Shown piece after piece: positions 45,421 through 54,901 of a DNA stretch of 64,000 nucleotides. The stretch is taken from NCBI RefSeq assembly GCF_937129525.1, contig NZ_CAKZNK010000094.1, positions 1-64,000 of the forward strand. The letters are read 5' to 3'. The DNA is from an uncultured Chloroflexus sp. Its GTDB lineage: Bacteria > Chloroflexota > Chloroflexia > Chloroflexales > Chloroflexaceae. The translations under genes and the position numbers were made by a program. The first letter of the stretch is position 1, and the number at the start of each line of letters is the position of its first letter. A model generated the notes under the pieces. That model was not told the DNA's origin, did not search any database, and saw only the letters and a program-made list of their open reading frames with translations.

Positions 45421-45468
45421 TCAAATAAACCTGAATTGCAGTGAGTTACGGCTGCCCACAAGGGTCAT
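45421..45468 (-). CDS. putative 15-residue leader peptide upstream of hpf
   Basis: ATG 45468 opens a frame encoding MTLVGSRNSLQFRFI and ends at TGA 45421-45423. It is preceded by a strong AGGAGAG site at 9-nt spacing. Its stop lies 10 nt before the leader terminator's 5' arm, so a ribosome stopping there would cover that arm. There is no run of one amino acid to point to a specific tRNA sensor. Possible role: coupling hpf expression to translation rate. Confidence 0.5.
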   Translation of the reverse strand: MTLVGSRNSLQFRFI

Positions 45469-45529
45469 AAAGATTCTCTCCTACCTGAAAGCTACAACGC
45501 TGTAGCATTCGCTGAAGAGCTTTGCTCGT

Positions 45530-45558
45530 ATTCTACTACGCCGGGGGAAGTCTCGCAA
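45530..45558 (-). promoter_or_regulatory. putative hpf promoter
   Basis: On the minus strand, TTGCGA (45558-45553), a 17-bp spacer and TAGAAT (45535-45530) predict transcription from about 45523, about 200 nt upstream of the hpf start. This leader contains the small ORF and the terminator hairpin. No promoter was seen between that terminator and hpf. Confidence 0.55.
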
Positions 45559-45749
45559 GATGCGTAGAGTGAGAAACTGTTCACTGTGCATCATAATTGA
45601 TCCGGCGAGCATACCGCTTACTGTGGAGATCTTCCGCGACGGGAAAACGGCGATCTCGGCGTCACGCCGGTTGTAACGGTGGCCCGATCACTCCAGACCG
45701 CTGTGAATACAAGGCGCTTGCAGTCAACCACCAACTACACCGCAAGCGC

Positions 45750-46592
45750 CTAGACCCTCAATTCCATCCCTTCGGCTGCGGCAATCAAGCGCAATGAGCT
45801 GTTCTGAGCAGCCAGCCAGGCCCGGAAATGCGCCACAATTGCATCGAGTTCGTCGTCGGTGCGTGTAGGAGCGTGGTGAAAAATCAACAACTGTTCAACC
45901 CCGGCCAGGAGCGCCACTTCAATCGCATCTTCGATCCGGCTTTGGCCATAATCTTCGACCTGCTCGTCACGCAGATACGGCGCGCTGTGAATAAGGACGT
46001 TAGCCTGTTGCGCAAACGCAATCGCCTCATCACGAATACCTTCTTCACCGTAGCGCGCATCGGTGATGTAGACCAATGCCCGACCATCTTCTTCAAGTCG
46101 GTACGCCCAGATCGGCGAATGCTGACGACGTGAAAGCGGCAACGCGCGCGCGGTCAATCGCCCAATGGTAAATGGCTCTGTCGAGATGGTGGTAAAGCGG
46201 TGGGTAGCGCCAATGTGCGCCAGGCCATACACCGGTGAATAGACCGGCGAGAGCATGCCGTCGTAAACCATCTGCAACGAGCCGCGTGTGCTTTCCGGGC
46301 CATAGATATCGAGCCGGTTACCGGGGATATGCACCACGCCGGGAAACGGCAACCCGAGAATGTGATCCCAGTAGGTATGGCTGATCAACAAGGTCAACGA
46401 ACCACGACCACGACCAAATTCACCCTGCATCAATTCGTCACCCAACAGGCAAAAACCGGTGCCGGTATCAAGTATCACTAACTCGCCATGATCGCCGGTG
46501 ACTGCGGTGCAACAGGTATTACCGCCATAACGCAGCATTGCTGCGTTGGGCGTGGGCACATACCCGCGTACCCCCCAGAAACGAACCTTCAT
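45750..46592 (-). CDS. metallo-beta-lactamase-fold protein with degenerate metal site
   Basis: 280 residues, paralogous to the upstream neighbour over its whole length (WGVRGYVPTPNAAMLRYGGNTCC; LDTGTG; FHHAPTRTDDELDAIVA). The core motif HxHxDH is SHTYWDH here, so one zinc-ligand His is replaced by Tyr. The second-site segment that reads YDAQ...WGHSS in the paralogue is HSAP...YGQSR, losing another His. Asp in YITDARYG and the His pair IFHHAP remain. It is probably catalytically weakened or inactive, or binds one metal. Its start overlaps the upstream gene's stop by 4 bp. No export signal, so cytoplasmic. Confidence 0.85.
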   Translation of the reverse strand: MKVRFWGVRGYVPTPNAAMLRYGGNTCCTAVTGDHGELVILDTGTGFCLLGDELMQGEFGRGRGSLTLLISHTYWDHILGLPFPGVVHIPGNRLDIYGPESTRGSLQMVYDGMLSPVYSPVYGLAHIGATHRFTTISTEPFTIGRLTARALPLSRRQHSPIWAYRLEEDGRALVYITDARYGEEGIRDEAIAFAQQANVLIHSAPYLRDEQVEDYGQSRIEDAIEVALLAGVEQLLIFHHAPTRTDDELDAIVAHFRAWLAAQNSSLRLIAAAEGMELRV

Positions 46593-47497
46593 AGCTTTCT
46601 CCGCAGTTCCATGCCTTCAAATGCGGCTGTCACCAGCAAACCCGGCGCAGCCAATGCCTGTTGTTCGGCGACAATCCGGTCTAGCTCTTCATCGGTGCGG
46701 TGTGGATCATGGTGGAACAGGATCAATTGACGCACCTGTGCCTCTTCGGCAATCTCGCGCGCTTGTGAGGCGCTACTATGACCCCAGTGCGGAAAACGGG
46801 CGTACTGGGCATCGGTAAACTGGGCATCGTAAATCAGCCAGTCAGAGCCGTGGGCCAGTTCGAGGATAGCCGCTTTCATCGCCGCCAGCTCGCGCAAATC
46901 GCTCTGACTGCGCGCCGTCGGCTGACCAGTCCATTCAATCCGTTCATCGCCAAACAGCACTGTATGGAATGGACCGGTATCGGGAATAAAGGTCAGAATG
47001 CCATCAGGCGTTTCGAGCCGATAAGCCAACGCCCGATAGGGATGATTGGCCAGCGCTGTCCGCACCTGTACCGGCCCCAATTCAAAGCTATGGCCGGCGC
47101 CAATTTCGAAAAAGTTAATCTGAGCGCGTAGATCATCCATTGTCAGCGGCAACAGCGGATCACTCAGCGCGCCAGCCAGTGTGGTGCGTAAACTAGACTG
47201 AGTGCGAGCCAGACCATAAATATCAAGTCTCAACATGGGATCAAACAGTGGCGCAAAAAAGGGGAAACCCATGATATGATCCCAATGGGTGTGTGTAATC
47301 AAGAGATCGAGATGTTGCAAAGAGGCCTGGTTTTGTTTACATGCATCGCCTAATACGCGCAGACCTGTGCCAGCATCAAGAATGATATGGCGCTCCCCCG
47401 CTATCACCTCTACACAGGTCGTATTGCCACCATACCGCAACATGTTAGCCTGAGCAACCGGATATGATCCGCGCGTGCCCCAAATTCGCACTCTCAT
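46589..47497 (-). CDS. metallo-beta-lactamase-fold hydrolase
   Basis: 302 residues. The first strand RVRIWGTRGSYPVAQANMLRYGGNTTCVEV and LDAGTG are typical of a phosphodiesterase-like MBL subgroup. The intact metal motif is LITHTHWDHIMGFPFF. YDAQFTDAQYARFPHWGHSS and LFHHDPHRTDEELDRIVAEQ supply the remaining ligands. The substrate is unknown; cyclic nucleotides or phosphonate-like cyclic phosphates are possibilities in the family. A GGAAG-type site precedes ATG 47497. The second copy overlaps by 4 bp, giving a co-translated pair. Confidence 0.88.
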   Translation of the reverse strand: MRVRIWGTRGSYPVAQANMLRYGGNTTCVEVIAGERHIILDAGTGLRVLGDACKQNQASLQHLDLLITHTHWDHIMGFPFFAPLFDPMLRLDIYGLARTQSSLRTTLAGALSDPLLPLTMDDLRAQINFFEIGAGHSFELGPVQVRTALANHPYRALAYRLETPDGILTFIPDTGPFHTVLFGDERIEWTGQPTARSQSDLRELAAMKAAILELAHGSDWLIYDAQFTDAQYARFPHWGHSSASQAREIAEEAQVRQLILFHHDPHRTDEELDRIVAEQQALAAPGLLVTAAFEGMELRRKL

Positions 47498-47644
47498 GGG
47501 TTCTTCCGTACAGTATTATCGTCCTGAGAGAAGCGTTGAAACAACTTGATCATCGCATACCACAGTTTACAGCATAAACGATATTTGTGAATGGTTTTTA
47601 GGGTATGATTTTAATAACCGGCATTCAAACAGAAAGGTAAAACC

Positions 47645-48400
47645 ATGGTTCGTTTTCGCATCGGTGTCCAGCTCCACCCTCAGCATACCACCTGGGAATC
47701 GTACCGCAATGCTGTGCAGTATGCCGAGTCGATTGGCTGTGACACGATCTGGAATTGGGATCACTTTTTCCCGCTTTATGGCCCCGCAGATGGCCCCCAC
47801 TTTGAGGGATGGACGTTGCTGACAGCGATGGCTACCATCACCCAACGCGCCGAGATTGGTTGTCTGGTAACCTGCAACAGTTACCGCAACCCGGCGTTGC
47901 TATCAAATATGGCCAAGACGGTTGATCATATCAGCGGCGGACGGTTAATCCTCGGTCTCGGCGCCGGCTGGTTTGAACGTGATTATAAAGAGTTCGGCTA
48001 CGAGTTCGGCACTGCAGCCGACCGCCTCCGCGCTTTGCGCGCGGCGCTCCCCATTATTAAACAGCGTTGGGCAATCGATCAGCCACCGCCGCTGCGCCGC
48101 ATTCCGATCTTGATCGGTGGCGGTGGCGAGAAGGTGACGCTCCGTATTACTGCCGAACATGCCGACATCTGGCATGGTTTCGGGCCGGTAGAGAATTTTA
48201 AGCGCAAGAATGAGATTCTCGATCAGTGGTGTGCGCAGGTGGGGCGTGATCCGGCAACGATCGAGCGCAGTGTGTCACCGCGAGCCGGTGAACCGATTGA
48301 ACCATATCTCGAAGCTGGAGCAACCCATATCATCATTGGTCTGGGTGAACCGTGGAACTTTGGCTCGGTTGAGGCCTTGCTCAAGCTGCGCGGAGATTGA
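47645..48400 (+). CDS. LLM-class F420-dependent oxidoreductase
   Basis: 251 residues from ATG 47645 (AAAGG upstream). The luciferase-like TIM barrel is visible: FRIGVQLHPQHTTWESYRNAVQYAESIGCDTIWNWDHFFPLYG, then MATITQRAEIGCLVTCNSYRNPALLSNMAKTVDHISGGRLILGLGAGWFERDYKEFGYEFG. This pattern (SGGRLILGLGAGW..E) is typical of LLM flavin/F420 enzymes. The substrate is unknown. It is somewhat shorter than many family members. A 14-bp hairpin follows. Confidence 0.85.
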   Translation: MVRFRIGVQLHPQHTTWESYRNAVQYAESIGCDTIWNWDHFFPLYGPADGPHFEGWTLLTAMATITQRAEIGCLVTCNSYRNPALLSNMAKTVDHISGGRLILGLGAGWFERDYKEFGYEFGTAADRLRALRAALPIIKQRWAIDQPPPLRRIPILIGGGGEKVTLRITAEHADIWHGFGPVENFKRKNEILDQWCAQVGRDPATIERSVSPRAGEPIEPYLEAGATHIIIGLGEPWNFGSVEALLKLRGD

Positions 48401-48415
48401 CTGCGGCGATGGCGC

Positions 48416-48459
48416 CGGGTGGAAAGGAACCGTTAACACAACGATTTCCTTTCCACCCG
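48416..48459. terminator. 14-bp hairpin between convergent genes
   Basis: A perfect 14-bp stem (48416-48429 with 48446-48459, 16-nt loop) sits between the converging LLM oxidoreductase and peptidase genes. No T-tract flanks it, so it may rely on stem strength in both directions. Confidence 0.6.
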
Positions 48460-48472
48460 ACGCATACCCTAC

Positions 48473-49438
48473 CTATCGCAACGTAGCATACCACTCGGTG
48501 TAGAGTTCTTGAAAACTCTTGCCATAGATGCCGCGATAGTTCGCCGAACCAGGAGCGCGCCCACGACCATTAGCATACAGCTCGTTAAACTTATCCCACC
48601 CGTAAGTGCGGGCCAGATATTCAACGAAACCGGCCCACATTTCGTAGGCAGCCATCGAATTCGCGCTGCTGGCCAATGCCGCCAGATTGCCACGGTAACC
48701 GGCCTGGTATAATTCCCGCGCGCGCGCCTGGAACGACGGCGAGTCGGTCAGGCTTAGCCAGTATTCACCTGAAATCCAGGTTGCCAGACCCTCAAGTAAC
48801 ACCAGATCGGCGCGCGCCTGCGCTTCGCGCCCATAGGCTTCGGCTTGCAAGGCATGGGCCAGCTCGTGGGTTAAGATAACGAGCGCCTGGTAAGTGTCTT
48901 CCTTTGGCCCATAAAAGATACGAATATTGGTGCGGTCGTAGGTGTAAGCAATCCCGCGCGTATCACCAGTAGGAGCAAGTGCCGGATTGTAAAAACCAAT
49001 CGAGACCCGTTCAGTCAGCTCAACATCGAATCGACGTTGCAGATACCCCAGCGCATATTCAGCTTTGACGGCCAGATCGCGCACCTGATCGGCACTAAAG
49101 GTAGCGCGTCCAACGTAAAAATCGAGCCGACGGCCAGCGTAGACAAACTCGCCTGGCAAGACCGGGCCGCGACCGGGCAGGAAACTGGTTGGCGCAACTT
49201 TGACCTCATACGTCTCGAAAAACTCACGGCGGGCAAGTGTTGGGGTCGGCGTTGGCGATGGTAGCGGCGATGGCGTGGCAGTAGCGGTAGGTTCCGCCGT
49301 CGGGGTTTCAGGGGGAGACAGATCAATCGCTTTTGCTGCCGGTGTCGGCGCTGGCGGTGTAGCGGCCATAAGGCCGATGAGTAGCATCATTGCCAGCACG
49401 GGCAGGAGCGCAAGCAGAGCGCGATTTGATCGTTTCAC
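48473..49438 (-). CDS. membrane-anchored zinc metallopeptidase (peptidase MA-like)
   Basis: 321 residues from GTG 49438, which has AAGGAG 5 nt upstream. An N-terminal hydrophobic helix (9-25) anchors it. A Pro/Thr-rich linker (28-68, PTAEPTATATPSPLPSPTPTPTL) leads outward to the catalytic domain, with HELAH in VILTHELAHALQAEAYG near 195-211 and the third ligand Glu in LLEGLATWISGEYW. That is a gluzincin arrangement, as in the peptidase MA family. It probably cleaves proteins or peptides outside the cytoplasmic membrane; the substrate is unknown. A 341-bp gap lies upstream. Confidence 0.85.
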   Translation of the reverse strand: MKRSNRALLALLPVLAMMLLIGLMAATPPAPTPAAKAIDLSPPETPTAEPTATATPSPLPSPTPTPTLARREFFETYEVKVAPTSFLPGRGPVLPGEFVYAGRRLDFYVGRATFSADQVRDLAVKAEYALGYLQRRFDVELTERVSIGFYNPALAPTGDTRGIAYTYDRTNIRIFYGPKEDTYQALVILTHELAHALQAEAYGREAQARADLVLLEGLATWISGEYWLSLTDSPSFQARARELYQAGYRGNLAALASSANSMAAYEMWAGFVEYLARTYGWDKFNELYANGRGRAPGSANYRGIYGKSFQELYTEWYATLR

Positions 49439-49779
49439 TCGCTCCTTCTCCTGGGCGGCGCGACGTGGCGCCCGATCTGGCCAATAGCAATCATGGCTAT
49501 GCTTATACCACTACATGCGCGCAATTGTCAAACCAGCCGGCAGTCTGGCATTGCAGCCCAATCATACGCTTTTACTGCCAGATTGCAATGAACGCCAATC
49601 GCCTGCCGCCAAGAAACCCATCCTGTATCATCGTCTGCTCACCGGCAAAATGCCCTGCGCGGTGGCAGACGCATCAATCACCGCCAGCCTGCAATATCGG
49701 CAGACAACTGTGACAGGGCAATGGTCATTGGTCGCATCGATAGCGCCCGGCTCGTTTCAGATAACTAACCCGGACGCTT
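49439..49779. other. intergenic stretch without recognised gene
   Basis: 341 bp between two minus-strand genes. Plus-strand frames are open across it but show no recognisable domain and no convincing ribosome site. It probably holds the promoter for the peptidase gene; no clear -35/-10 pair was found. Confidence 0.5.
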
Positions 49780-50169
49780 TCACTCTGCCGGTGAAATCTC
49801 GATCCATGCCCGCTCGACGCCGCGCACATTCATAAAGAAGTCGAACATCGCCTTCATCAGACCGTACTTGTCATCGAGCGCTTCACGAGCCACCTGCGTC
49901 TCTTCAGGCGGCAGAATCCGCGCCTGCGCCGGCACGGTCGGGCCTAGCGGCTTGCCAGCCCGATCCGAAGGCCCAATCTCTACACGCGGATTATTTCGAA
50001 TGCGTTTCACTTTGCCCGCGTTAGCGGTCGTCATTACATAGATCTTGCCATTTCGCTCGGCAAACCAGACCGGCGTCACCACTGGCTGACCATTCTTGCG
50101 AAAGGTGATCAGGTTCGCATATTGTTGTCGGTGAAGACCGGCAAAATACGGTGTCGTCTGCTCAGGCAC
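49780..50169 (-). CDS. PPOX-class F420-dependent flavin/split-barrel oxidoreductase
   Basis: 129 residues from GTG 50169, where a GGAGG site lies 5 nt upstream; ATG 50205 would add 12 residues but lacks this site. The pyridoxamine-5'-phosphate-oxidase-like split barrel is visible: LHRQQYANLITFRKNGQPVVTPVWFAERNGKIYVMTTANAGKVKRIRNNPRVEIGPSDRAG. The pattern TPVWF..NGKIYV.T...GKVKRIRNNPRV is typical of F420-binding members such as deazaflavin-dependent reductases. Substrate unknown. A second possible F420 enzyme is at 47645. Confidence 0.82.
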   Translation of the reverse strand: MPEQTTPYFAGLHRQQYANLITFRKNGQPVVTPVWFAERNGKIYVMTTANAGKVKRIRNNPRVEIGPSDRAGKPLGPTVPAQARILPPEETQVAREALDDKYGLMKAMFDFFMNVRGVERAWIEISPAE

Positions 50170-50221
50170 AACTTCCTCCAGAGGTATAGAATCCGAACCG
50201 TGCAAACAGGTTCTCTTTGTA

Positions 50222-51094
50222 CTATACCCCCGATTCGGCTAAAACGGCGAGTAGATTTGCCCATTCCACCAGCGTGACCGTCTCGGCGCGACGTTGTGGA
50301 TCAATACCGGCAGACCGCAGCGCCATGATCACCCGTTCACGAGGAATGGCTACGCCGAGCGCCGCCAAACCACCTGGCAGAGCATTGCCCAGTTGCTTGC
50401 GCGCGTGCAGGAAACCGGCCTTGATCAGGCGAAAGAGGGCATTGACATCGACAACCTTCACTGCCGGCTGCGGGCGACGACGCAAGCGCAAGATGGCCGA
50501 ATCGACGGCAGGAGCAGGAAAGAAGCTGCTGGCCGGCACCCGCGCGACGATGGCCGGTTCGGCATAGAATTGAATGGCGTGGGCCAGCACGCTATAATCG
50601 CCGGGACCGGCACAGATACGCTGAGCCACTTCCCACTGCACCAGCACCACGCTCAGCTCAGGTGGTATTGTCGCTTCTAGAAAGTGGCGCAGCAACGGCG
50701 CGGTGATGGCATAGGGAATATTGGCAACCAATTTGTAGGGTAGTGTTGCGGCGGCCTGCGTCAGCAGATCGGCAGGCGCGAAACGAAGGATGTCACCCTG
50801 CACTAAAAAGAGATTGGCGCGATTGCGAAACTCGTCGGTCAGTCGTTCGGCCAACCGACGATCAAGCTCGACACAGATGACCCGGCCAGCACGCTCTAGC
50901 AATTCCCAGGTTAACACCCCCAACCCCGGCCCGACCTCAATCACAGTGTCAGTTGGCCTCAATCCAGCTTCGGCAACAATCGTTTGTAACGCGCCAGGAT
51001 CGAGCAGAAAATTCTGACCCATCCCGCGGGTTGGGCGCAGGTTTAACGCGCGCAGCGCGGCGCGGATACGTTGCGGATCGAGATAGGGATTCAC
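50222..51094 (-). CDS. rsmA: 16S rRNA dimethyladenosine transferase
   Basis: 290 residues. SAM motif I is VIEVGPGLGVLTWELL, with RGMGQNFLLDPGAL before it as in KsgA. Motif IV NIPYAITAPLL carries the catalytic NxPY. FFPAPAVDSAILRL is the conserved C-terminal segment. It dimethylates two adenines in helix 45 of 16S rRNA. The start overlaps the histidine kinase stop by 4 bp, so the two genes are translationally coupled, which is unusual. Confidence 0.95.
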   Translation of the reverse strand: MNPYLDPQRIRAALRALNLRPTRGMGQNFLLDPGALQTIVAEAGLRPTDTVIEVGPGLGVLTWELLERAGRVICVELDRRLAERLTDEFRNRANLFLVQGDILRFAPADLLTQAAATLPYKLVANIPYAITAPLLRHFLEATIPPELSVVLVQWEVAQRICAGPGDYSVLAHAIQFYAEPAIVARVPASSFFPAPAVDSAILRLRRRPQPAVKVVDVNALFRLIKAGFLHARKQLGNALPGGLAALGVAIPRERVIMALRSAGIDPQRRAETVTLVEWANLLAVLAESGV

Positions 51095-52872
51095 TGTTCA
51101 ACCGGGACAAAGATGGTAATGCGAGTGCCTTTGCCAGGGGTCGATTCGATTTCTGCCCGTCCACCCACCAGGCGGGCGCGCTCGTCGATATTCAGCAGGC
51201 CGAAGCTCCCGCGCTTCTCATAAGATTTCAGCACCGCCATCTTATCGAAACCAACGCCATCATCTTCGATCACCACTTCAAGCATCTGATCATTCAATCG
51301 GCGCAATCGCACCCAGATATGAGCAGCTTTCGCATGCTTGATCGCGTTGGTTACCGATTCCTGAATCATATTGAAGAGAGCGCCTTCGACTTTCGTGCCG
51401 AGGCGAATCTTGTCAATATCACTTCCTTCGAGCACAATAGCGGTATCGCCAGCCTTTGCGCGCAACCGTTCGAGATACTGATCGAGCGTAACCTTCAAAC
51501 CCTGGGTTTCCAGCATCAACGGGCGCAACTCAAAGAGCATTGTGCGCACCTCAAAATTGGTGCGCTTCGCGATCGCGCTTAATTCATCGAGTTCGGCCAG
51601 CGCTTGCGCCGGATCGCGTTCGAGGAGTCGCTTGATAAATTCGGCCTTCATAGTGATCACTGCCATAGCCTGAGCCGGGCCATCGTGCAGATCACGGGCC
51701 AGTTGGTGGCGCACTTCCTCTTCACGTGACAGCAACTTTTCGCGCTCTTCTTTCAAATCGGCGATCAACTGGGCATTGTGCAGAGCCACAATCGCATAAT
51801 TAGCCAGCGCCATGAGCATCTCAACCTGATCGGGCGTGAGCGCGTGATCGGTCATCACGACAAACAATCCATAGACCCGCATACCTGCCTGCAACGGAAT
51901 CAGCACTGCCGCAGCGCAATCACGCAGCGCACCGATCTGCTGCAAGGCCGGAAATTGGGCAAAAGAGGTGATAGTCTGAGCTGTCTGAGCGCGGAGCGCC
52001 GCCGCCAGGCCTGTGTCCATTTGCAACGTTCGATTGAGATCGCCGGGTGCCAGATTCGAGCCGAATGCCACATACAGTTCATTAGGCCGACCCGACGAGA
52101 AGAGCACCACTCCGGCGCGATACGGCACAATCTTGCGACTTTCCCGCAATAGGACATCAAGTACCTGACGATAATCGGCAGTTGCTCCCAAGGCCAGAGC
52201 AACCTGATACAACGAGCGCATCTGATCGCGATAGGCATTGGCGTCACGCAACGCTTGCTCGGCTTCACGTTGCGCCTGCGCCACGCGCTGCCGATTCGTT
52301 TCACTCTGACGCTCAACCAGATTACCCGTTATCCAGGGCATAATCGTTAGCGTCAAACCGCGCAACCCCAACGCCACGTAGTCAAGCATTGTCATGAGCG
52401 CTTCGGGCGCGATCAGCCGTCGCCAGCCAATAAAAGCGGCAATATATGCGACTGCTGCCAGCGCTCCAGAGAGCAAGCCAACCAGGATCGGCTGCCGGAT
52501 CGCAGCATACGTCAGTGGCACCAGGTAAAGCGGAAAGAAGATCACAATTCGCTCACCGCCGAAAAAGGCCATGAGCGAAATAAAGACAATATCGAACAGG
52601 TATGAAAGGCTACTCAGACCGGCAGCAGCCGGTAGAAATGCCAGCAATGAGAAGACAAAGGCAAAACCGGCATAGACCAGGAAGATCAGCTCTAGCGTTT
52701 CTAACTCGCCAGTGAAGAGACCACCGTTAGTGAGAAAATGGGTGACGAGACCCAACAAGATGAGCATCACCCAGCGCATCATTGCGTAGAAACGCTCACC
52801 TCCCAGTGGACTCCATGCTGACGCAGTGCGTTGTGATGGTAGTGGCGTTGATTGTTGCGCCGAACCGGCCAT
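51091..52872 (-). CDS. membrane histidine kinase with GAF domain (NarL-type)
   Basis: 593 residues. Five or six membrane helices (about 28-190) are followed by a coiled-coil segment (RQSETNRQRVAQAQREAEQALRDANAY), a GAF domain (about 220-370), and a HisKA_3 dimerisation domain with phosphoacceptor His in HQLARDLHDGPAQAM near 394. The HATPase_c domain has NMIQESVTNAIKHAKA, DDGVGFD and GSFGLLNIDERARLVGG. DHp domains of this type phosphorylate NarL/LuxR-family regulators. No response regulator is encoded nearby. It is co-transcribed with rsmA. The signal is unknown; a membrane sensor or a GAF ligand are both possible. Confidence 0.9.
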   Translation of the reverse strand: MAGSAQQSTPLPSQRTASAWSPLGGERFYAMMRWVMLILLGLVTHFLTNGGLFTGELETLELIFLVYAGFAFVFSLLAFLPAAAGLSSLSYLFDIVFISLMAFFGGERIVIFFPLYLVPLTYAAIRQPILVGLLSGALAAVAYIAAFIGWRRLIAPEALMTMLDYVALGLRGLTLTIMPWITGNLVERQSETNRQRVAQAQREAEQALRDANAYRDQMRSLYQVALALGATADYRQVLDVLLRESRKIVPYRAGVVLFSSGRPNELYVAFGSNLAPGDLNRTLQMDTGLAAALRAQTAQTITSFAQFPALQQIGALRDCAAAVLIPLQAGMRVYGLFVVMTDHALTPDQVEMLMALANYAIVALHNAQLIADLKEEREKLLSREEEVRHQLARDLHDGPAQAMAVITMKAEFIKRLLERDPAQALAELDELSAIAKRTNFEVRTMLFELRPLMLETQGLKVTLDQYLERLRAKAGDTAIVLEGSDIDKIRLGTKVEGALFNMIQESVTNAIKHAKAAHIWVRLRRLNDQMLEVVIEDDGVGFDKMAVLKSYEKRGSFGLLNIDERARLVGGRAEIESTPGKGTRITIFVPVEQ

Positions 52873-52931
52873 ATATAGCGCCTGTGAAGTAAGCGAGGCG
52901 ACGCGCCTGCGCGCGCCGCCTTAGAGCAGCT

Positions 52932-53891
<960 letters not shown>

Positions 53892-53950
53892 TTATGGAAT
53901 GCGACGGAGTGCGCCGTTGCCTTCCCTGCGCATTGTAGCATATTGCCGCA

Positions 53951-54901
53951 TCAATGATACGATGTAATTCGTCGCAGATGGTTGAGAACTGACGATAGAT
54001 CGGGCGGCAAAGGAGCGGTATATTCGCGCCATTGACCATCGCGCGGGTGAAAGAGTCCCAGATGTCCGGCATGTAAAAACTGGCGTTCCAGATGGAGATG
54101 AGCGCGGCGCGGCCCATACACCGGATCACCGACAATCGGGTAGCCGAGATAGCGTAAATGCACCCGGATCTGATGGGTACGCCCGGTTTCGAGCTGTACC
54201 TCTAGCAAGCTGTAGTCGCCAAACGTCTCCAGCACTCGATAATGCGTTCGGGCCGGACGGCCATCGTTGACTACGGCCATCCGCAACCGATCACGCGGAT
54301 CGCGGCCAATGGGTGCATCAATGGTTCCGGTATCAGGAGGATGACCGATCACCAGCGCCTGATAGATTTTACGCATACGACGAGCCTGTTGCTGTTCAAC
54401 TAAAGCGCGCAGCGCAGCATCGTGACGGGCTATGACCAGCAAGCCTGAAGTGTCGCGATCAAGGCGATGAACAATCCCTGGTCGCACTTCACCACCAACT
54501 GCCAGATCAGGATAGCGAGCTAACAGCGCATTGACCAATGTGCCACGCGGATGCCCTGGCGCCGGATGTACCACCATCCCAGCCGGCTTGTTGATCACAG
54601 CAATATCGACATCTTCGTACACCACTGCCAGCGGGATTGGCTCGGCAACGAGTTCGGTGGGAACGGGTGACGGCACGGTGACCTGGATAACTACGCCGGG
54701 ACGCAATGGTTGACTGGCGCGAGCAGGGCGACCGGCATAGAGCACCAGTCCCTGCTCGATAAGGCGCTGCACTTGCGCGCGCGATAGATCGGGTAACGTT
54801 GCTGCCAGAAAACGGTCAATTCGCTCGCCGGTTGCGGTTGGCGGCACAACCACCATCCGCTCGTCGGCTTCGAGCCATTCGAGTTCGCCAGACTCACTCA
54901 T
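53951..54901 (-). CDS. rluD: RluD-type 23S rRNA pseudouridine synthase
   Basis: 316 residues. An S4 RNA-binding domain (about 20-75, ERIDRFLAATLPDLSRAQVQRLIEQGLVLYAGRPARAS) precedes the catalytic domain. The conserved motif with catalytic Asp is VHRLDRDTSGLLVIARHDAALRAL near 142-165. GRTHQIRVHLRYLGYPIVGDPVYG is the RluA/RluD C-terminal signature. RluD modifies helix 69 of 23S rRNA; RluC-type specificity is an alternative. The start overlaps the stop of the second lspA by 4 bp, so it belongs to an lspA-lspA-rluD operon. Confidence 0.92.
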   Translation of the reverse strand: MSESGELEWLEADERMVVVPPTATGERIDRFLAATLPDLSRAQVQRLIEQGLVLYAGRPARASQPLRPGVVIQVTVPSPVPTELVAEPIPLAVVYEDVDIAVINKPAGMVVHPAPGHPRGTLVNALLARYPDLAVGGEVRPGIVHRLDRDTSGLLVIARHDAALRALVEQQQARRMRKIYQALVIGHPPDTGTIDAPIGRDPRDRLRMAVVNDGRPARTHYRVLETFGDYSLLEVQLETGRTHQIRVHLRYLGYPIVGDPVYGPRRAHLHLERQFLHAGHLGLFHPRDGQWREYTAPLPPDLSSVLNHLRRITSYH

